From NCBI RefSeq assembly GCF_019396325.1, contig NZ_JAHKRO010000024.1, forward strand, positions 1 through 64,000: a stretch of DNA of 64,000 nucleotides, written 5' to 3'. The stretch's first letter is position 1. The number at the start of each line of letters is the position of its first letter. Made by a program: the position numbers and the translations under genes. Below, in pieces: positions 50,057 through 58,945 of this stretch. The notes beneath the pieces are model-generated. The model had not been told where the DNA came from. It was given only the letters and a program-made list of their open reading frames with translations, and ran no database searches. Source of the stretch: Nonomuraea ceibae. Lineage in GTDB: Bacteria; Actinomycetota; Actinomycetes; Streptosporangiales; Streptosporangiaceae.

Positions 50057-52052
50057 GCCGCACCTCCAGGTTGCCGTATTCGTCCACCTTCGCGGAGAAG
50101 CCGGGATGGATCGGGATGGTGGACCCGTACTCCTCGATGACGGCGGGCCCGGCGACGACCGTGCCGGACTCCAGCGCGGCGCGCTGGTGGACCGGGGTGT
50201 CGTGCGCCTCCTCGAAGTGGACGCTCCTGCTCGCCTCGGCGGGCTCGATCCGCCGGTACGGGTCACGCCGGATGACCGGGCGGGTGATGGGGCCGATGCC
50301 GGAGACGCGCAGGTTGACCCATTCGACGCCGTGGCGCGCGTCGTCGCGGTAGGCGTAGCCGTACAGCTTCTCGTGGGCGTCGTGGAAGCGGGCCACGACC
50401 TGCTCGCGCCACTGCTCGTCCAGCGGCCCGGCCGGGGCGGGGACGCGCACCTCGTAGGCCTGGCCGTAGTAGCGCAGGTCGGCGCTGCGGACGTGGACGG
50501 GCTCGTCGAAGCCCTCGCGGTCGAGCGCCTCGGCGGCCTCGCCCTCCAGCTCGCCGAAGATCCTGGCGGCCGTGGCCAGGTCGAGGTCGCGGGTGACGCA
50601 GGTACGCACGTAGTCGTTCTTGACGTCGACGGTGAGCAGGCCGAACGCCGAGACGTTGCCCGGCTCGGGCGGGACGATGACGGCGGGCAGGCCGAGGATG
50701 TCGATGAGCCGGCAGGCCAGCAGCGGCCCCGAGCCGCCGAACGTCACCAGCGGGAAGTCGCGCACGTCGAGGCCGCGCTTGACGGTGAGCTGCCGGATCG
50801 CGTTGCTCTGGTTGAACGCGCTGATCTCCAGGATGCCCGTCGCCGTGCGCTCGGGGGTGAGCCCGAGCTTGTCGGCCAGCGCCTCGACGCCCATCCGGGC
50901 GGCGTCGTAGTCGAGCGGGATCTCGCCGCCGAGCAGGTGCGGCGGGATGCGGCGCAGGTAGACGTGCGCGTCGGTGACCGTCACCTCGGTGCCGCCCCGG
51001 CGGTAGCAGAGCGGGCCCGGGTCGGCGCCGGCCGAGCGGGGGCCGACCTTGAGCGTGCCCTCGGGCGAGATCCAGGCGATCGAGCCGCCGCCCGCGCCGA
51101 CGGTCACGATGTCGATCATCGGGACCTTGCACGGGTAGCGGCCGACGGACCCCTCGGTGGTGACGGACGGCTCGCCGTCGATCACCACGGCCACGTCGGT
51201 CGAGGTGCCGCCGCCGTCCAGCGTGATCACGGACGGGTGCCCGGCGTTGGCGGCGATCAGGCTCGCGCCGAGCGCGCCCGCCGCCGGCCCCGACAGGACT
51301 GTGGTGACGGGCTGGTGGACGACCTCGCGCGCCGACAGCACGCCGCCGTTGGACTTCATCACCGAGAACGGTTTGCCCAGGCGGCTCGACAGGTTGGCGA
51401 TGTAGGCGCGCATGGCCGGTTTGACCGCCGCGTCGACCAGCGTGGTGACGGCGCGCTCGTACTCGCGGTATTCACGCAGCACGTCGCTGGACAGCGACAC
51501 CACGGCCTCGGGGTGCTCGCGGGCCAGCACCTCGCGCATGCGCCGCTCGTGGGCCGGGTTGGCGTAGGAGTGCAGGAAGCACACGCCGATCGCGGTCACG
51601 CCCCGGGCCCGGAACCAGCGCGCCACCTCGGCGGCCTGCTCCTCCGAGAACGGCCGCACCTCGGCGCCTCGGTGGTCGAGCCGGCCGCCGACGGTCTTCA
51701 CCAGGTGCACGGGGACGATCCGGGGAGGCTTGACCCAGAAGTACGAGTTGCCGTAGCCGTCGGGAACGCTCTGCCGGCCGATCTCCAGGAGGAACTCGAA
51801 GCCCTCCGTGGTGATCAGGCCCAGGTTGGAGATCCGGTCTTCCAGGAGCTGGTTCGTCGCCACGGTGGTGCCGTGCACGATCGAGGCGACGTCGAGCTCG
51901 CCCAGCCTGGCGACGCCCGTGAGGAAGCCGTCTGCCGGGTTGGCGGGGGTGGAGGGGGTCTTGGTCGTGACGATCTCACCGGTCTGCTCGTCCACCGCCA
52001 CCACATCGGTGAACGTCCCGCCGGTGTCGACTCCGATACGGACGCTGCGCAT
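50049..52052 (-). CDS. hyuA: Hydantoinase A / oxoprolinase-type ATPase subunit
   Basis: 667 aa. ASKHA ATPase: I-G-V-D-T-G-G-T-F-T-D-V-V at the N terminus, V-H-G-T-T-V-A-T-N, M-K-S-N-G-G and L-D-G-G-G-T-S-T-D-V-A, S-G-P-A-A-G-A. It activates the substrate carbonyl with ATP for HyuB. AGAGGAG precedes the ATG. A small membrane-protein gene ends 7 bp upstream on the same strand. Confidence 0.94.
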   Translation of the reverse strand: MRSVRIGVDTGGTFTDVVAVDEQTGEIVTTKTPSTPANPADGFLTGVARLGELDVASIVHGTTVATNQLLEDRISNLGLITTEGFEFLLEIGRQSVPDGYGNSYFWVKPPRIVPVHLVKTVGGRLDHRGAEVRPFSEEQAAEVARWFRARGVTAIGVCFLHSYANPAHERRMREVLAREHPEAVVSLSSDVLREYREYERAVTTLVDAAVKPAMRAYIANLSSRLGKPFSVMKSNGGVLSAREVVHQPVTTVLSGPAAGALGASLIAANAGHPSVITLDGGGTSTDVAVVIDGEPSVTTEGSVGRYPCKVPMIDIVTVGAGGGSIAWISPEGTLKVGPRSAGADPGPLCYRRGGTEVTVTDAHVYLRRIPPHLLGGEIPLDYDAARMGVEALADKLGLTPERTATGILEISAFNQSNAIRQLTVKRGLDVRDFPLVTFGGSGPLLACRLIDILGLPAVIVPPEPGNVSAFGLLTVDVKNDYVRTCVTRDLDLATAARIFGELEGEAAEALDREGFDEPVHVRSADLRYYGQAYEVRVPAPAGPLDEQWREQVVARFHDAHEKLYGYAYRDDARHGVEWVNLRVSGIGPITRPVIRRDPYRRIEPAEASRSVHFEEAHDTPVHQRAALESGTVVAGPAVIEEYGSTIPIHPGFSAKVDEYGNLEVRRD

Positions 52053-52059
52053 GGCTCCT

Positions 52060-52431
52060 CTAGCTTCGGCGACGGCCGAGCACTTCGTCGATGACCTTGG
52101 GCGCGTTCTCGGTGCCGACGTAGGCGGCGAGCCGGACGACCATCTCCTGCGCCTTGGACAGCTCGGCCTCGACCCTGGCCTTCCCCGACTGGCCCGCCTG
52201 CACGCCGAAGTAGGCGCCGATGATGGTGCCGATCACCCCGGCCACCCCGGCGAACAGCGCGGCGAGCTCCCCGGTGGCGAACACGGCGGCGCCGAACGCG
52301 ACGAGGACGGCCACGATGCCGGTCACGACCACGAAGAAGCCGTACCGCCACCGGGCGGCGTCAGCCTGCGCGGCGGTGACCTCGTCGGGGGTCATCATCG
52401 CGTCGAGCGACGGGGGTTTGTCATGGACCAC
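52060..52431 (-). CDS. Small membrane protein
   Basis: 123 aa from GTG 52431, chosen because AGGAGG lies four bases upstream. Two hydrophobic helices (about 30-52 and 58-80, the second Gly-rich: G-V-I-G-T-I-I-G-A-Y-F-G-V-Q-A-G), then a helical soluble tail. No known domain. Head-to-head with tdk and upstream of hyuA by 7 bp; co-transcription with hyuAB may be incidental. Confidence 0.75.
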   Translation of the reverse strand: MVHDKPPSLDAMMTPDEVTAAQADAARWRYGFFVVVTGIVAVLVAFGAAVFATGELAALFAGVAGVIGTIIGAYFGVQAGQSGKARVEAELSKAQEMVVRLAAYVGTENAPKVIDEVLGRRRS

Positions 52432-52506
52432 GGTTCCTCCTGATACTCCAGAGGAGAAATGTCCCACGAGGTCATGGAACAAGCCAAGCCGCTAAGGTGG
52501 CACCCC

Positions 52507-53178
52507 GTGACTGAATCGTCTGCCCTGTCTCCTGTGCCGCCGGGTGCTCGTGATGCCGTGCTGAAGTTCTATTTCGGGCCGATGGACTGCGGCAAGTCCA
52601 CGCTGGCGTTGCAGATGAACTACAACCACGGCCGCCAGGGCAGGCGCGGCCTGGTGCTCACCAAACACGACCGGTCCGGCGGGCCGCGCGTCACCAGCCG
52701 CATCGGGCTCGGCCTGGAGGCGATCGAGGTGGACGACTCGCTCGACCTGGTGGCGCTGGTCGGCGCGCACGACAAGATCGACTATCTGATCTGCGACGAG
52801 GCGTGCTTCTACACCGTCGAGCAGATCGAGCAGCTCGCCGACCTGGTCGACGAGCACGGGATCGACGTGTACGCGTTCGGGCTCGCCTCGGACTTCCGGT
52901 CGGTGATGTTCCCGGCGGCGCAGCGGCTGTTCGAGCTGGCCGACGAGGTGTGCCGGCTGCAGGTCGAGGTGCTGTGCTGGTGCGGCAGGCCCGGCCTGCT
53001 CAACGCCCGGGTGGTGGGCGGCGAGCTGGCGCGCACCGGCGAGCAGGTCGTCATCGGCGACACCGACGCCTCCCCGGTGCGCTACCAGGTGCTGTGCCGC
53101 CGTCACCACCGCGCCGGCCTGCTCGGCGAGGGCACCACGGCCCTCACCCCCGCCGCCGCCGGTCAGACGGCGCAGTAG
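52507..53178 (+). CDS. tdk: Thymidine kinase (type II)
   Basis: 223 aa from GTG 52507, 8 nt after TAAGGT (leaderless); an ATG at 52459 with GAGGAG would add 16 residues. Walker A G-P-M-D-C-G-K-S-T, L-I-C-D-E-A-C-F-Y for Mg and lasso, and zinc-finger cysteines in L-C-W-C-G and V-L-C-R-R-H-H. Phosphorylates thymidine (salvage). Its end overlaps the convergent DsbA-like gene by 16 bp. Confidence 0.93.
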   Translation: MTESSALSPVPPGARDAVLKFYFGPMDCGKSTLALQMNYNHGRQGRRGLVLTKHDRSGGPRVTSRIGLGLEAIEVDDSLDLVALVGAHDKIDYLICDEACFYTVEQIEQLADLVDEHGIDVYAFGLASDFRSVMFPAAQRLFELADEVCRLQVEVLCWCGRPGLLNARVVGGELARTGEQVVIGDTDASPVRYQVLCRRHHRAGLLGEGTTALTPAAAGQTAQ

Positions 53179-53834
53179 CCGTCGTCGTCGCACCCGTCGC
53201 CGGGGGTGGCGAGCTGCGTGATCGGGGTCTGCCCGGTACGCGCCGCCACCTCGTCGACGGCGGCCGCGAACGTCTCCACGGGCTGCGCCCCCGACACCGC
53301 GAACTGCTCCTCGAACAGGAACAGCGGCACCCCGGTGATCCCGAGCCGCGCGGCCCGCGCCACCTGCTCGCGCACCGCGTCCGCGCCCTCGCCGGTGTCG
53401 CGCACGCCCGTCTCGGCGGCCAGTTTCGCCAGCACCTCCGGGTCGCCGACGTTCAGCCCGTCGGTGAAGTGCGCCCGGAACAGCCGCCCGGTCATCTCCT
53501 CCCCCAGGCCCTGCCCGGTGGCGACCTCGACGAGCCGGTGCGCCTCGAACGTGTTGGCGCTGATCGCCTGGTCGAAGCGCAGGTCGAGGCCGTCCTCGGC
53601 GCCGGCGGCAGTGACCCGGGAGGTCATCTGCGCCACGTTCGGGCCGAACTTGCGCTCCAGCGCGGGAATCAGCGGCTCGCCCTCGGCCGGGGCGTCCGGG
53701 TTGAGCTGGTACGGGCGCATCGTCACGTCGATGACCCCGCCCTTGGCCCGGAACGCCTCAGCGGCACGGGCGAACCGGGTGTGCCCGATATAGCACCAGG
53801 GGCAGACGATGTCAGAGAAAATCTCAACCTTCAC
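53163..53834 (-). CDS. FrnE/DsbA-family oxidoreductase
   Basis: 223 aa from GTG 53834. Thioredoxin-fold with C-P-W-C in I-F-S-D-I-V-C-P-W-C-Y-I-G near residue 12. The helical insert contains L-I-P-A-L-E-R-K-F-G and F-R-A-H-F-T-D-G-L-N; the cis-Pro loop is G-I-T-G-V-P-L-F-L-F. Cytoplasmic (no signal), as in FrnE, which acts in redox or polyketide-linked isomerisation. The C terminus has extra Cys residues (D-G-C-D-D-D-G-Y-C-A-V), an uncommon acidic Cys tail. Confidence 0.9.
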   Translation of the reverse strand: MKVEIFSDIVCPWCYIGHTRFARAAEAFRAKGGVIDVTMRPYQLNPDAPAEGEPLIPALERKFGPNVAQMTSRVTAAGAEDGLDLRFDQAISANTFEAHRLVEVATGQGLGEEMTGRLFRAHFTDGLNVGDPEVLAKLAAETGVRDTGEGADAVREQVARAARLGITGVPLFLFEEQFAVSGAQPVETFAAAVDEVAARTGQTPITQLATPGDGCDDDGYCAV

Positions 53835-53893
53835 GCCCAACCACAACCACACCCCCGCCCCGCTGATTCCAGCCCCCGCCCGGACCGGCGGTG

Positions 53894-54790
53894 TCAGCCG
53901 GAGGCCAGCTCCTCCAGGCGGTACGGCAGGTAGGCCGAGCCGTCGACGAGCGCCGACGCGCCACGCCACCAGCCGAACCACTCGCCGCTGCGCCACATCC
54001 AGTCGACCCGCTCGATCGCCGCCACCACGTCCCCGACGCTCTCCCACCGCTCCCCGAGCTGCGCCGCCGTCGCGCCGTGCCGCAGCGCCCAGTCACGCAG
54101 GATCCGCACCGCCTCCGCCTCGACCGGCCGCGCGTACGGGTCCGGCTCCTCGCCCGGCAGCCGGTGCGGCCCGAGCCCGGCCGCCACCCCCCAGCTCCAC
54201 TGCGCCTCGGCGGGCCGCGAATAACGCAGCGAGTGGAAGTCCAGGTTGGAGCCCAGCTCCTCGTCGGGACGCCGCGTGACGACCGCGTCCAGCCTCCCCC
54301 CGGCGTCGAAGTGCACCACCAGCCGCTGCCCCGGCCGCACCCCCTCGGGCAGCGCGAAACGGTCCTCGGCATGCCAGGAGTTCAGGTCCACCTCGGCGAC
54401 CGGCTTGCCCCACAGCGCGTCGGCGGCGTCGTCGGACGCCCACGCGGCCAGCATCTCCAGCGCCGTCAGGTCGGTCCACGGCTCGATCGCCACGGCCGTG
54501 CGCAACACCTCGTCCGGCGCGGGCAGCTTCCCGCCCCTGGGGCGCGTCCACCACTCCACGCCCAGCTCCCGCGTGCCGACCAGCAGCGCGGCGATCGCCG
54601 CCAGCTCCGCCGACCGCCGCGTCAGCGACGCGCCCAGGACCAGCCCGAGACACCGCTCGCACCGCTCCTCGCCGACCACCGGACGCGCCTCGGCCACCAG
54701 CGACCCGGCGGTCGGGCGATCGTCGCCCAGCAGGTTGCGGATCACTCGTCTGGCCTCGGTCCTGGCGTCTTCAGCGTGTGCCTGCCGCAT
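53894..54790 (-). CDS. Conserved hypothetical protein
   Basis: 298 aa, Trp-rich, no membrane helix or signal. An R-C-E-R-C-L-G-L motif near residue 43 gives one Cys pair. The second half reads V-D-W-M-W-R-S-G-E-W-F-G-W-W-R-G. No family recognised. ATG 54790 is 6 nt after TAGCGT (leaderless). Flanking 100-bp gaps suggest it is monocistronic. Confidence 0.7.
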   Translation of the reverse strand: MRQAHAEDARTEARRVIRNLLGDDRPTAGSLVAEARPVVGEERCERCLGLVLGASLTRRSAELAAIAALLVGTRELGVEWWTRPRGGKLPAPDEVLRTAVAIEPWTDLTALEMLAAWASDDAADALWGKPVAEVDLNSWHAEDRFALPEGVRPGQRLVVHFDAGGRLDAVVTRRPDEELGSNLDFHSLRYSRPAEAQWSWGVAAGLGPHRLPGEEPDPYARPVEAEAVRILRDWALRHGATAAQLGERWESVGDVVAAIERVDWMWRSGEWFGWWRGASALVDGSAYLPYRLEELASG

Positions 54791-54898
54791 ACCGCCACGC
54801 TACGCCCGGAGATCCTTTTCCGCGAGAGTCCACCCTGCACACAAACCCACCGGTCACCCCGCCACCGCGGGCCCGAGGGTGGGCGGCCCCCCGGGGGG

Positions 54899-55558
54899 TC
54901 AGCGGCGGGAGCGGCCGAAGAGCCAGCCGACGGCGGCGCTGCCGAGCGCGACGCCCGCGCCCATGCCGAACGCGGCCAGCATCACCCAGGGCCGCGTCTC
55001 GGCGGGCTGTCTGGCGGGACGTTCGTAGACGGGGGGCGCCGGGGCCGGGGGGTGGGCGCCGTTGGGGGACGGGAGTTCGCCGGTGGCCACGGCCTCGGGT
55101 GCGGGGGCGTCCGGGGCCCCGGCGGTGCGGAGGTGCCGGTCGACGGCGGTGAAGAAGTCGCCGGCGGTGCGGCGGGCGACGGACCCGAGCATGCGCTGCC
55201 CGACGCCGCCGATCATGCCGCCGACGACCGCGTCCGCGTCGTAGTCGACGCGGGTGCCGCCGTCCACCTCGCTGAGGCGTACGCGGACGGTGGCGTCGAC
55301 CGTGCCGGGCGCGCCCTGGCCGCGGGCGCGCAGGACGAAGGTCTCGGGCGGCGAGGGGTCGGCGAGCGCGACCTCGCCCCGGTAGACGCCCTTGAGCGAG
55401 GCGACCCCGGCGTTGACGGTCATCCGGTACGTGTCGGGCCCGGTCTCCTCCAGGCGCTCGCAGCCCGGGATGGTGCGCACGAGCACCGCCGGATCCTGCA
55501 GGGCGGCCCACACGCGGTCTCTGTCGACGCCGATCACGGCGCTGCCTGCGACTTTCAC
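54899..55558 (-). CDS. CoxG-like SRPBCC protein with C-terminal anchor
   Basis: 219 aa. Residues 1-150 form the CoxG/SRPBCC fold (M-K-V-A-G-S-A-V-I, V-W-A-A-L-Q-D-P, I-P-G-C-E, then V-A-S-L-K-G-V-Y-R-G). A Pro/Ala-rich linker and one helix (about 190-212, M-L-A-A-F-G-M-G-A-G-V-A-L-G) anchor it. In carboxydotrophs CoxG recruits CO dehydrogenase to the membrane and respiratory quinones. The hydroxylase genes lie 5 kb downstream in this window, with cydAB between. GTG 55558 is 6 nt after TAGAGT. Confidence 0.87.
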   Translation of the reverse strand: MKVAGSAVIGVDRDRVWAALQDPAVLVRTIPGCERLEETGPDTYRMTVNAGVASLKGVYRGEVALADPSPPETFVLRARGQGAPGTVDATVRVRLSEVDGGTRVDYDADAVVGGMIGGVGQRMLGSVARRTAGDFFTAVDRHLRTAGAPDAPAPEAVATGELPSPNGAHPPAPAPPVYERPARQPAETRPWVMLAAFGMGAGVALGSAAVGWLFGRSRR

Positions 55559-55656
55559 ACCGCCACTCTAGAAAGCCGCCGGCCCCGGCGATAAGGGCAA
55601 CACCTGACCAACGCGGATTGCGTACGTGGTGATCGGGACTGGCAGGATGGTTCGGC

Positions 55657-56514
55657 ATGTACGGGGGACGGGCGCGGCGGGGCGCGGCGATCGCCGCGGT
55701 GCTGCTGATGGCGGGGTGCGCGGCGGAGCCGGCGCGGCAGGACGGCGGCGCGGCGCGGGAGAGCGGCGCGGCACGCAAGCCGGCGACGGCCGGGACGAGG
55801 ACGCCGGGCCCGCAGGGGGTGGCGCCGAGGCCGGGCGAGGTGGGGCGGATCCGGGCGTCGGGCGGGCTGCCGCCGGTGGTGAGCTCGATCCCGACCAGGC
55901 GCAAGGTCGTGTTCCTGACGATCGACGACGGCTGGGAGCAGGATCCGGGGTTCGTGAGGCAGATCCGGGAGGAGCGGATCCCGATGACCGCGTTCGCGAT
56001 GCGGGACGCGGTGGAGGCGGAGGGGACGCCGGACCAGTCGGGCGGCGAGGCACGCTTCGTCGGCGCGGGCAAGTGGGGATATTTTCGGCAGTTGCGTGAC
56101 GCGGGCGTCCCGATCGAGAACCACACGCTCACCCACCCCGACCTCAGCCGGATGGGCTACGACGCCCAGCGCCGGGAGATCTGCGGCGCCTCCACGCTGA
56201 TCCGCAAGCAGACCGGCGCCCGGCCGACCCTGTTCAGGCCGCCGTTCGGCGCGTACAACTCCGGCACCCTGCGCGCGGCCGGGAGCTGCGGCATCGACGC
56301 CGTGCTGCTGTGGACCGCGACCGTCCAGCCGGGCGGCAAGATCGCCTACCAGGTGCCCGACAAGCGGCTGCGCCCGGGCGACATCCTGCTGATGCACTTC
56401 CGCCCCAATCTGGCCAGGGACTTCCGGATCCTGGTCAAGAAGATCAAGCGCCGCGGCTACGAGCTGGGCGACCTGCGGGCGTACCTGGACGCCGCCGTCC
56501 GTCCCGGGGCGTAG
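55657..56514 (+). CDS. Polysaccharide deacetylase lipoprotein
   Basis: 285 aa. Lipobox L-M-A-G-C at residues 17-21, a Gly/Ala-rich linker, then a NodB domain: T-I-D-D-G-W near residue 88, H-T-L-T-H-P-D with the two metal His, R-P-P-F-G-A, and a late L-L-M-H-F. The D-D and H-x-x-x-H set for Zn2+/Co2+ de-N-acetylation is complete. Acts outside the membrane on peptidoglycan or another GlcNAc polymer. Confidence 0.9.
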   Translation: MYGGRARRGAAIAAVLLMAGCAAEPARQDGGAARESGAARKPATAGTRTPGPQGVAPRPGEVGRIRASGGLPPVVSSIPTRRKVVFLTIDDGWEQDPGFVRQIREERIPMTAFAMRDAVEAEGTPDQSGGEARFVGAGKWGYFRQLRDAGVPIENHTLTHPDLSRMGYDAQRREICGASTLIRKQTGARPTLFRPPFGAYNSGTLRAAGSCGIDAVLLWTATVQPGGKIAYQVPDKRLRPGDILLMHFRPNLARDFRILVKKIKRRGYELGDLRAYLDAAVRPGA

Positions 56515-56615
56515 CGGGCGGTCCGTCGCGCGGGTGACGCGCCCGGCGGGGGCGCTCCGGCATCGTTGAACGGCCTGATGGGGGCGCGTTGTGACGAAGA
56601 TCGCATCGCATTGCT

Positions 56616-56661
56616 CTACGGCTTGTAGTACTACTTCAAGTAGACGCACTACAGGCTGTAG
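56616..56661. promoter_or_regulatory. Cluster of three 13-bp dyads upstream of cydA
   Basis: CTACGGCTTGTAG (56616-56628), CTACTTCAAGTAG (56631-56643) and CTACAGGCTGTAG (56649-56661) share CTAC-N5-GTAG and lie 24-70 bp before the cydA ATG. GTAGTACTAC bridges the first two. The shape resembles BlaI/CopY-type operators (TACANNTGTA) more than the Rex site. Confidence 0.7.
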
Positions 56662-56685
56662 AGCTAACGGACGCGGTGAGGGGAA

Positions 56686-58029
56686 ATGGACGCACTGGAT
56701 CTCGCACGGTGGCAGTTCGGGGTGACCACCGTCTACCACTTTCTGTTCGTGCCGCTGACGATCGGCCTGGGCGTCTTCGTGGCCGGGCTGCAGACCGCGT
56801 GGCATCGCACCGGCAAGGAGCAGTACCTGCGGCTGACGAAGTTCTTCGGGAAGCTGTTCCTGATCAACTTCGCGATGGGCGTGGTCACCGGCATCGTGCA
56901 GGAGTTCCAGTTCGGCATGAACTGGTCGGAGTACTCGGTGTTCGTCGGCGACGTGTTCGGGGCGCCGCTGGCGATGGAGGCGCTGCTGGCGTTCTTCATG
57001 GAGTCGACGTTCCTGGGCCTGTGGATCTTCGGCTGGGACCGGCTGCCCAAGCGGGTGCACCTGGCGACGATCTGGGCGGCGGCGATCGGCTCGAACATCT
57101 CCGCCTACTTCATCCTGGCGGCCAACGCGTGGATGAAGCACCCGGTCGGCTACGAGGTCGTCGACGGCAAGGCCAGGATGACCGACCTGTGGGCGGTGCT
57201 GACCAACTCCACCGCGCTGGCGCAGGTGCCGCACGTGGTCGGGGCGGCGTTCGTGGTGGCCGGCGGGTTCGTGCTGGCGGTGTGCGGCTACTGGCTGCTG
57301 CGCACCAAGGAGGACATGTGGCGCAGCGCGGCGCGCGCCGCGCTGGTCATGACGGCGATCGCGGGCGCGGTCGTGGCCCTCACGGGCGACACCTCCGCCA
57401 AGCTCATGTACGAGCAGCAGCCGATGAAGCTGGCCGCGGCCGAGGGCCTGGAGCGCGACACGGCCGGGGCGCCGTTCTCGATCGCGCCGGGGATCGAGAT
57501 CCCCAAGGTGCTGAGCTTCCTGTCCACCAACGACCCGGACGCCGTCGTCCAGGGCACCGAGGACCTGCAGGCGCGCTTCGAGAAGGAGTTCGGCCCCGGC
57601 GACTACCGCCCCGACGAGACCGTCGTGTTCTGGTCGTTCCGGGTGATGATCGTGTTCGGGATGGCGACGGTCGGACTGTCGGTGCTGGGACTGTGGCTGA
57701 TGCGGCGCAGGCGGGAGATGCCGCGCTGGCTGGCCAGGGCGCTGCTGTGGGCGCTGCCGCTGCCGCTGCTGGCGGTGACCGCCGGCTGGCTGCTCAGCGA
57801 GGTGGGCCGCCAGCCGTGGACGGTCGCGGGCGAGCTGCTGACCGCCTCCAGCGTCTCCCCCGGCGTCTCGCTCGCCGAGGTCGCGACCTCACTGGCGATC
57901 TTCACGCTGGTGTACGGGGCGCTGACCGTGGCCGAGATCGTGCTGCTGGCCAGGCACGTGCGCAAGGGCCCGGACGAGCACGAGCCCGTCCCGGCCGCCG
58001 AGCGGCGCGAACCGTCCCTGATGTACTGA
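56686..58029 (+). CDS. cydA: Cytochrome bd oxidase subunit I
   Basis: 447 aa, nine or so membrane helices. His18 (T-T-V-Y-H-F) and His183 (Q-V-P-H-V-V) match heme ligands; the quinol loop G-W-L-L-S-E-V-G-R-Q-P-W is near residue 365. Short Q-loop class. Terminal quinol oxidase used at low oxygen. GAGGGGAA ribosome site. Followed 10 bp later by cydB; cydC/cydD are not in the window. Confidence 0.96.
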   Translation: MDALDLARWQFGVTTVYHFLFVPLTIGLGVFVAGLQTAWHRTGKEQYLRLTKFFGKLFLINFAMGVVTGIVQEFQFGMNWSEYSVFVGDVFGAPLAMEALLAFFMESTFLGLWIFGWDRLPKRVHLATIWAAAIGSNISAYFILAANAWMKHPVGYEVVDGKARMTDLWAVLTNSTALAQVPHVVGAAFVVAGGFVLAVCGYWLLRTKEDMWRSAARAALVMTAIAGAVVALTGDTSAKLMYEQQPMKLAAAEGLERDTAGAPFSIAPGIEIPKVLSFLSTNDPDAVVQGTEDLQARFEKEFGPGDYRPDETVVFWSFRVMIVFGMATVGLSVLGLWLMRRRREMPRWLARALLWALPLPLLAVTAGWLLSEVGRQPWTVAGELLTASSVSPGVSLAEVATSLAIFTLVYGALTVAEIVLLARHVRKGPDEHEPVPAAERREPSLMY

Positions 58030-58039
58030 GGAGCTGGTC

Positions 58040-58945
58040 ATGATCGATCTGTGGTTCGTCATCATCGCCTTCCTCTGGACGGGCTACTTCGTCCTGGAGG
58101 GCTTCGACTTCGGCGTGGGCCTGCTGGCCCCGTTCGTCAGCCGGACGCCGGCCGAGCAGCGGCAGGCCCTGCAGACGATCGGCCCGGTGTGGGACGGCAA
58201 CGAGGTGTGGCTGATCACCGCCGTCGGCGCCATGTTCGCCGCCTTCCCCGCCTGGTACGCGGGCATGTTCAGCGGCTTCTACATCCCGGTCATGCTGGTG
58301 CTGCTCGGGCTGATCGTGCGCGGGGTGGGCCTGGAGTGGCGCGGCAAGGTGGCCAAGCCGTTCTGGTGCGACCTGGGCATCACGGTCGGCAGCGCGCTGC
58401 CCGCGTTCGTGTGGGGCACGGTCTTCGCCGACCTGCTGTTCGGCAGCGCGACGGCGGCGCTGATGGGCGGCGTGTTCTCGCTGGCGGTGTGCCTGCTGCA
58501 CGGCGCGGTGTTCCTGGCGCTGCGCACCGACGGGCCGGTGCGGCGGCGCGCCAGGACCGCCGCGCTGGCCGTGAGCGTCGTGGTGGTCCCGGTGGCCGTG
58601 GTCGCGCTGTCGGCGGTGGGCACGATCCCGGCGCTGGCCGCGATGGGGGCCGTGGCGGCGGCGACGGCGCTGGTGTGGCGGCGCCGCGAGGGCTGGGCGT
58701 TCACCGCGATGGCGGCGGCGCTGGTGCTGGTGTCGGTGGCGGTGTTCACCGAGCTGAGGGGCGCGCCGCTGCCGGGCCTGACGCTGGCCGAGGCGGCCTC
58801 CGGGCCCTACACGCTGACGATGCTGAGCTGGATCGGGCTGATCGCGCTGCCGTTCGTGCTCGGCTACCAGGGGTGGACGTACTGGGTGTTCAGGAAGCGC
58901 GTCACGCTCCCGGTGGTCAGTAGCCCGCCGCGGGCGACTGTGTGA
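58040..58945 (+). CDS. cydB: Cytochrome bd oxidase subunit II
   Basis: 301 aa, eight membrane helices; opening I-D-L-W-F-V-I-I-A-F-L-W-T-G-Y-F-V-L-E-G-F-D-F-G-V-G and N-E-V-W-L-I-T-A-V-G-A-M-F-A-A-F-P are conserved in CydB. Shorter than E. coli CydB (379). The GAGGAG site lies before the ATG. The last codons fall in a 30-bp tandem repeat shared with the convergent lipoprotein gene. Confidence 0.95.
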   Translation: MIDLWFVIIAFLWTGYFVLEGFDFGVGLLAPFVSRTPAEQRQALQTIGPVWDGNEVWLITAVGAMFAAFPAWYAGMFSGFYIPVMLVLLGLIVRGVGLEWRGKVAKPFWCDLGITVGSALPAFVWGTVFADLLFGSATAALMGGVFSLAVCLLHGAVFLALRTDGPVRRRARTAALAVSVVVVPVAVVALSAVGTIPALAAMGAVAAATALVWRRREGWAFTAMAAALVLVSVAVFTELRGAPLPGLTLAEAASGPYTLTMLSWIGLIALPFVLGYQGWTYWVFRKRVTLPVVSSPPRATV

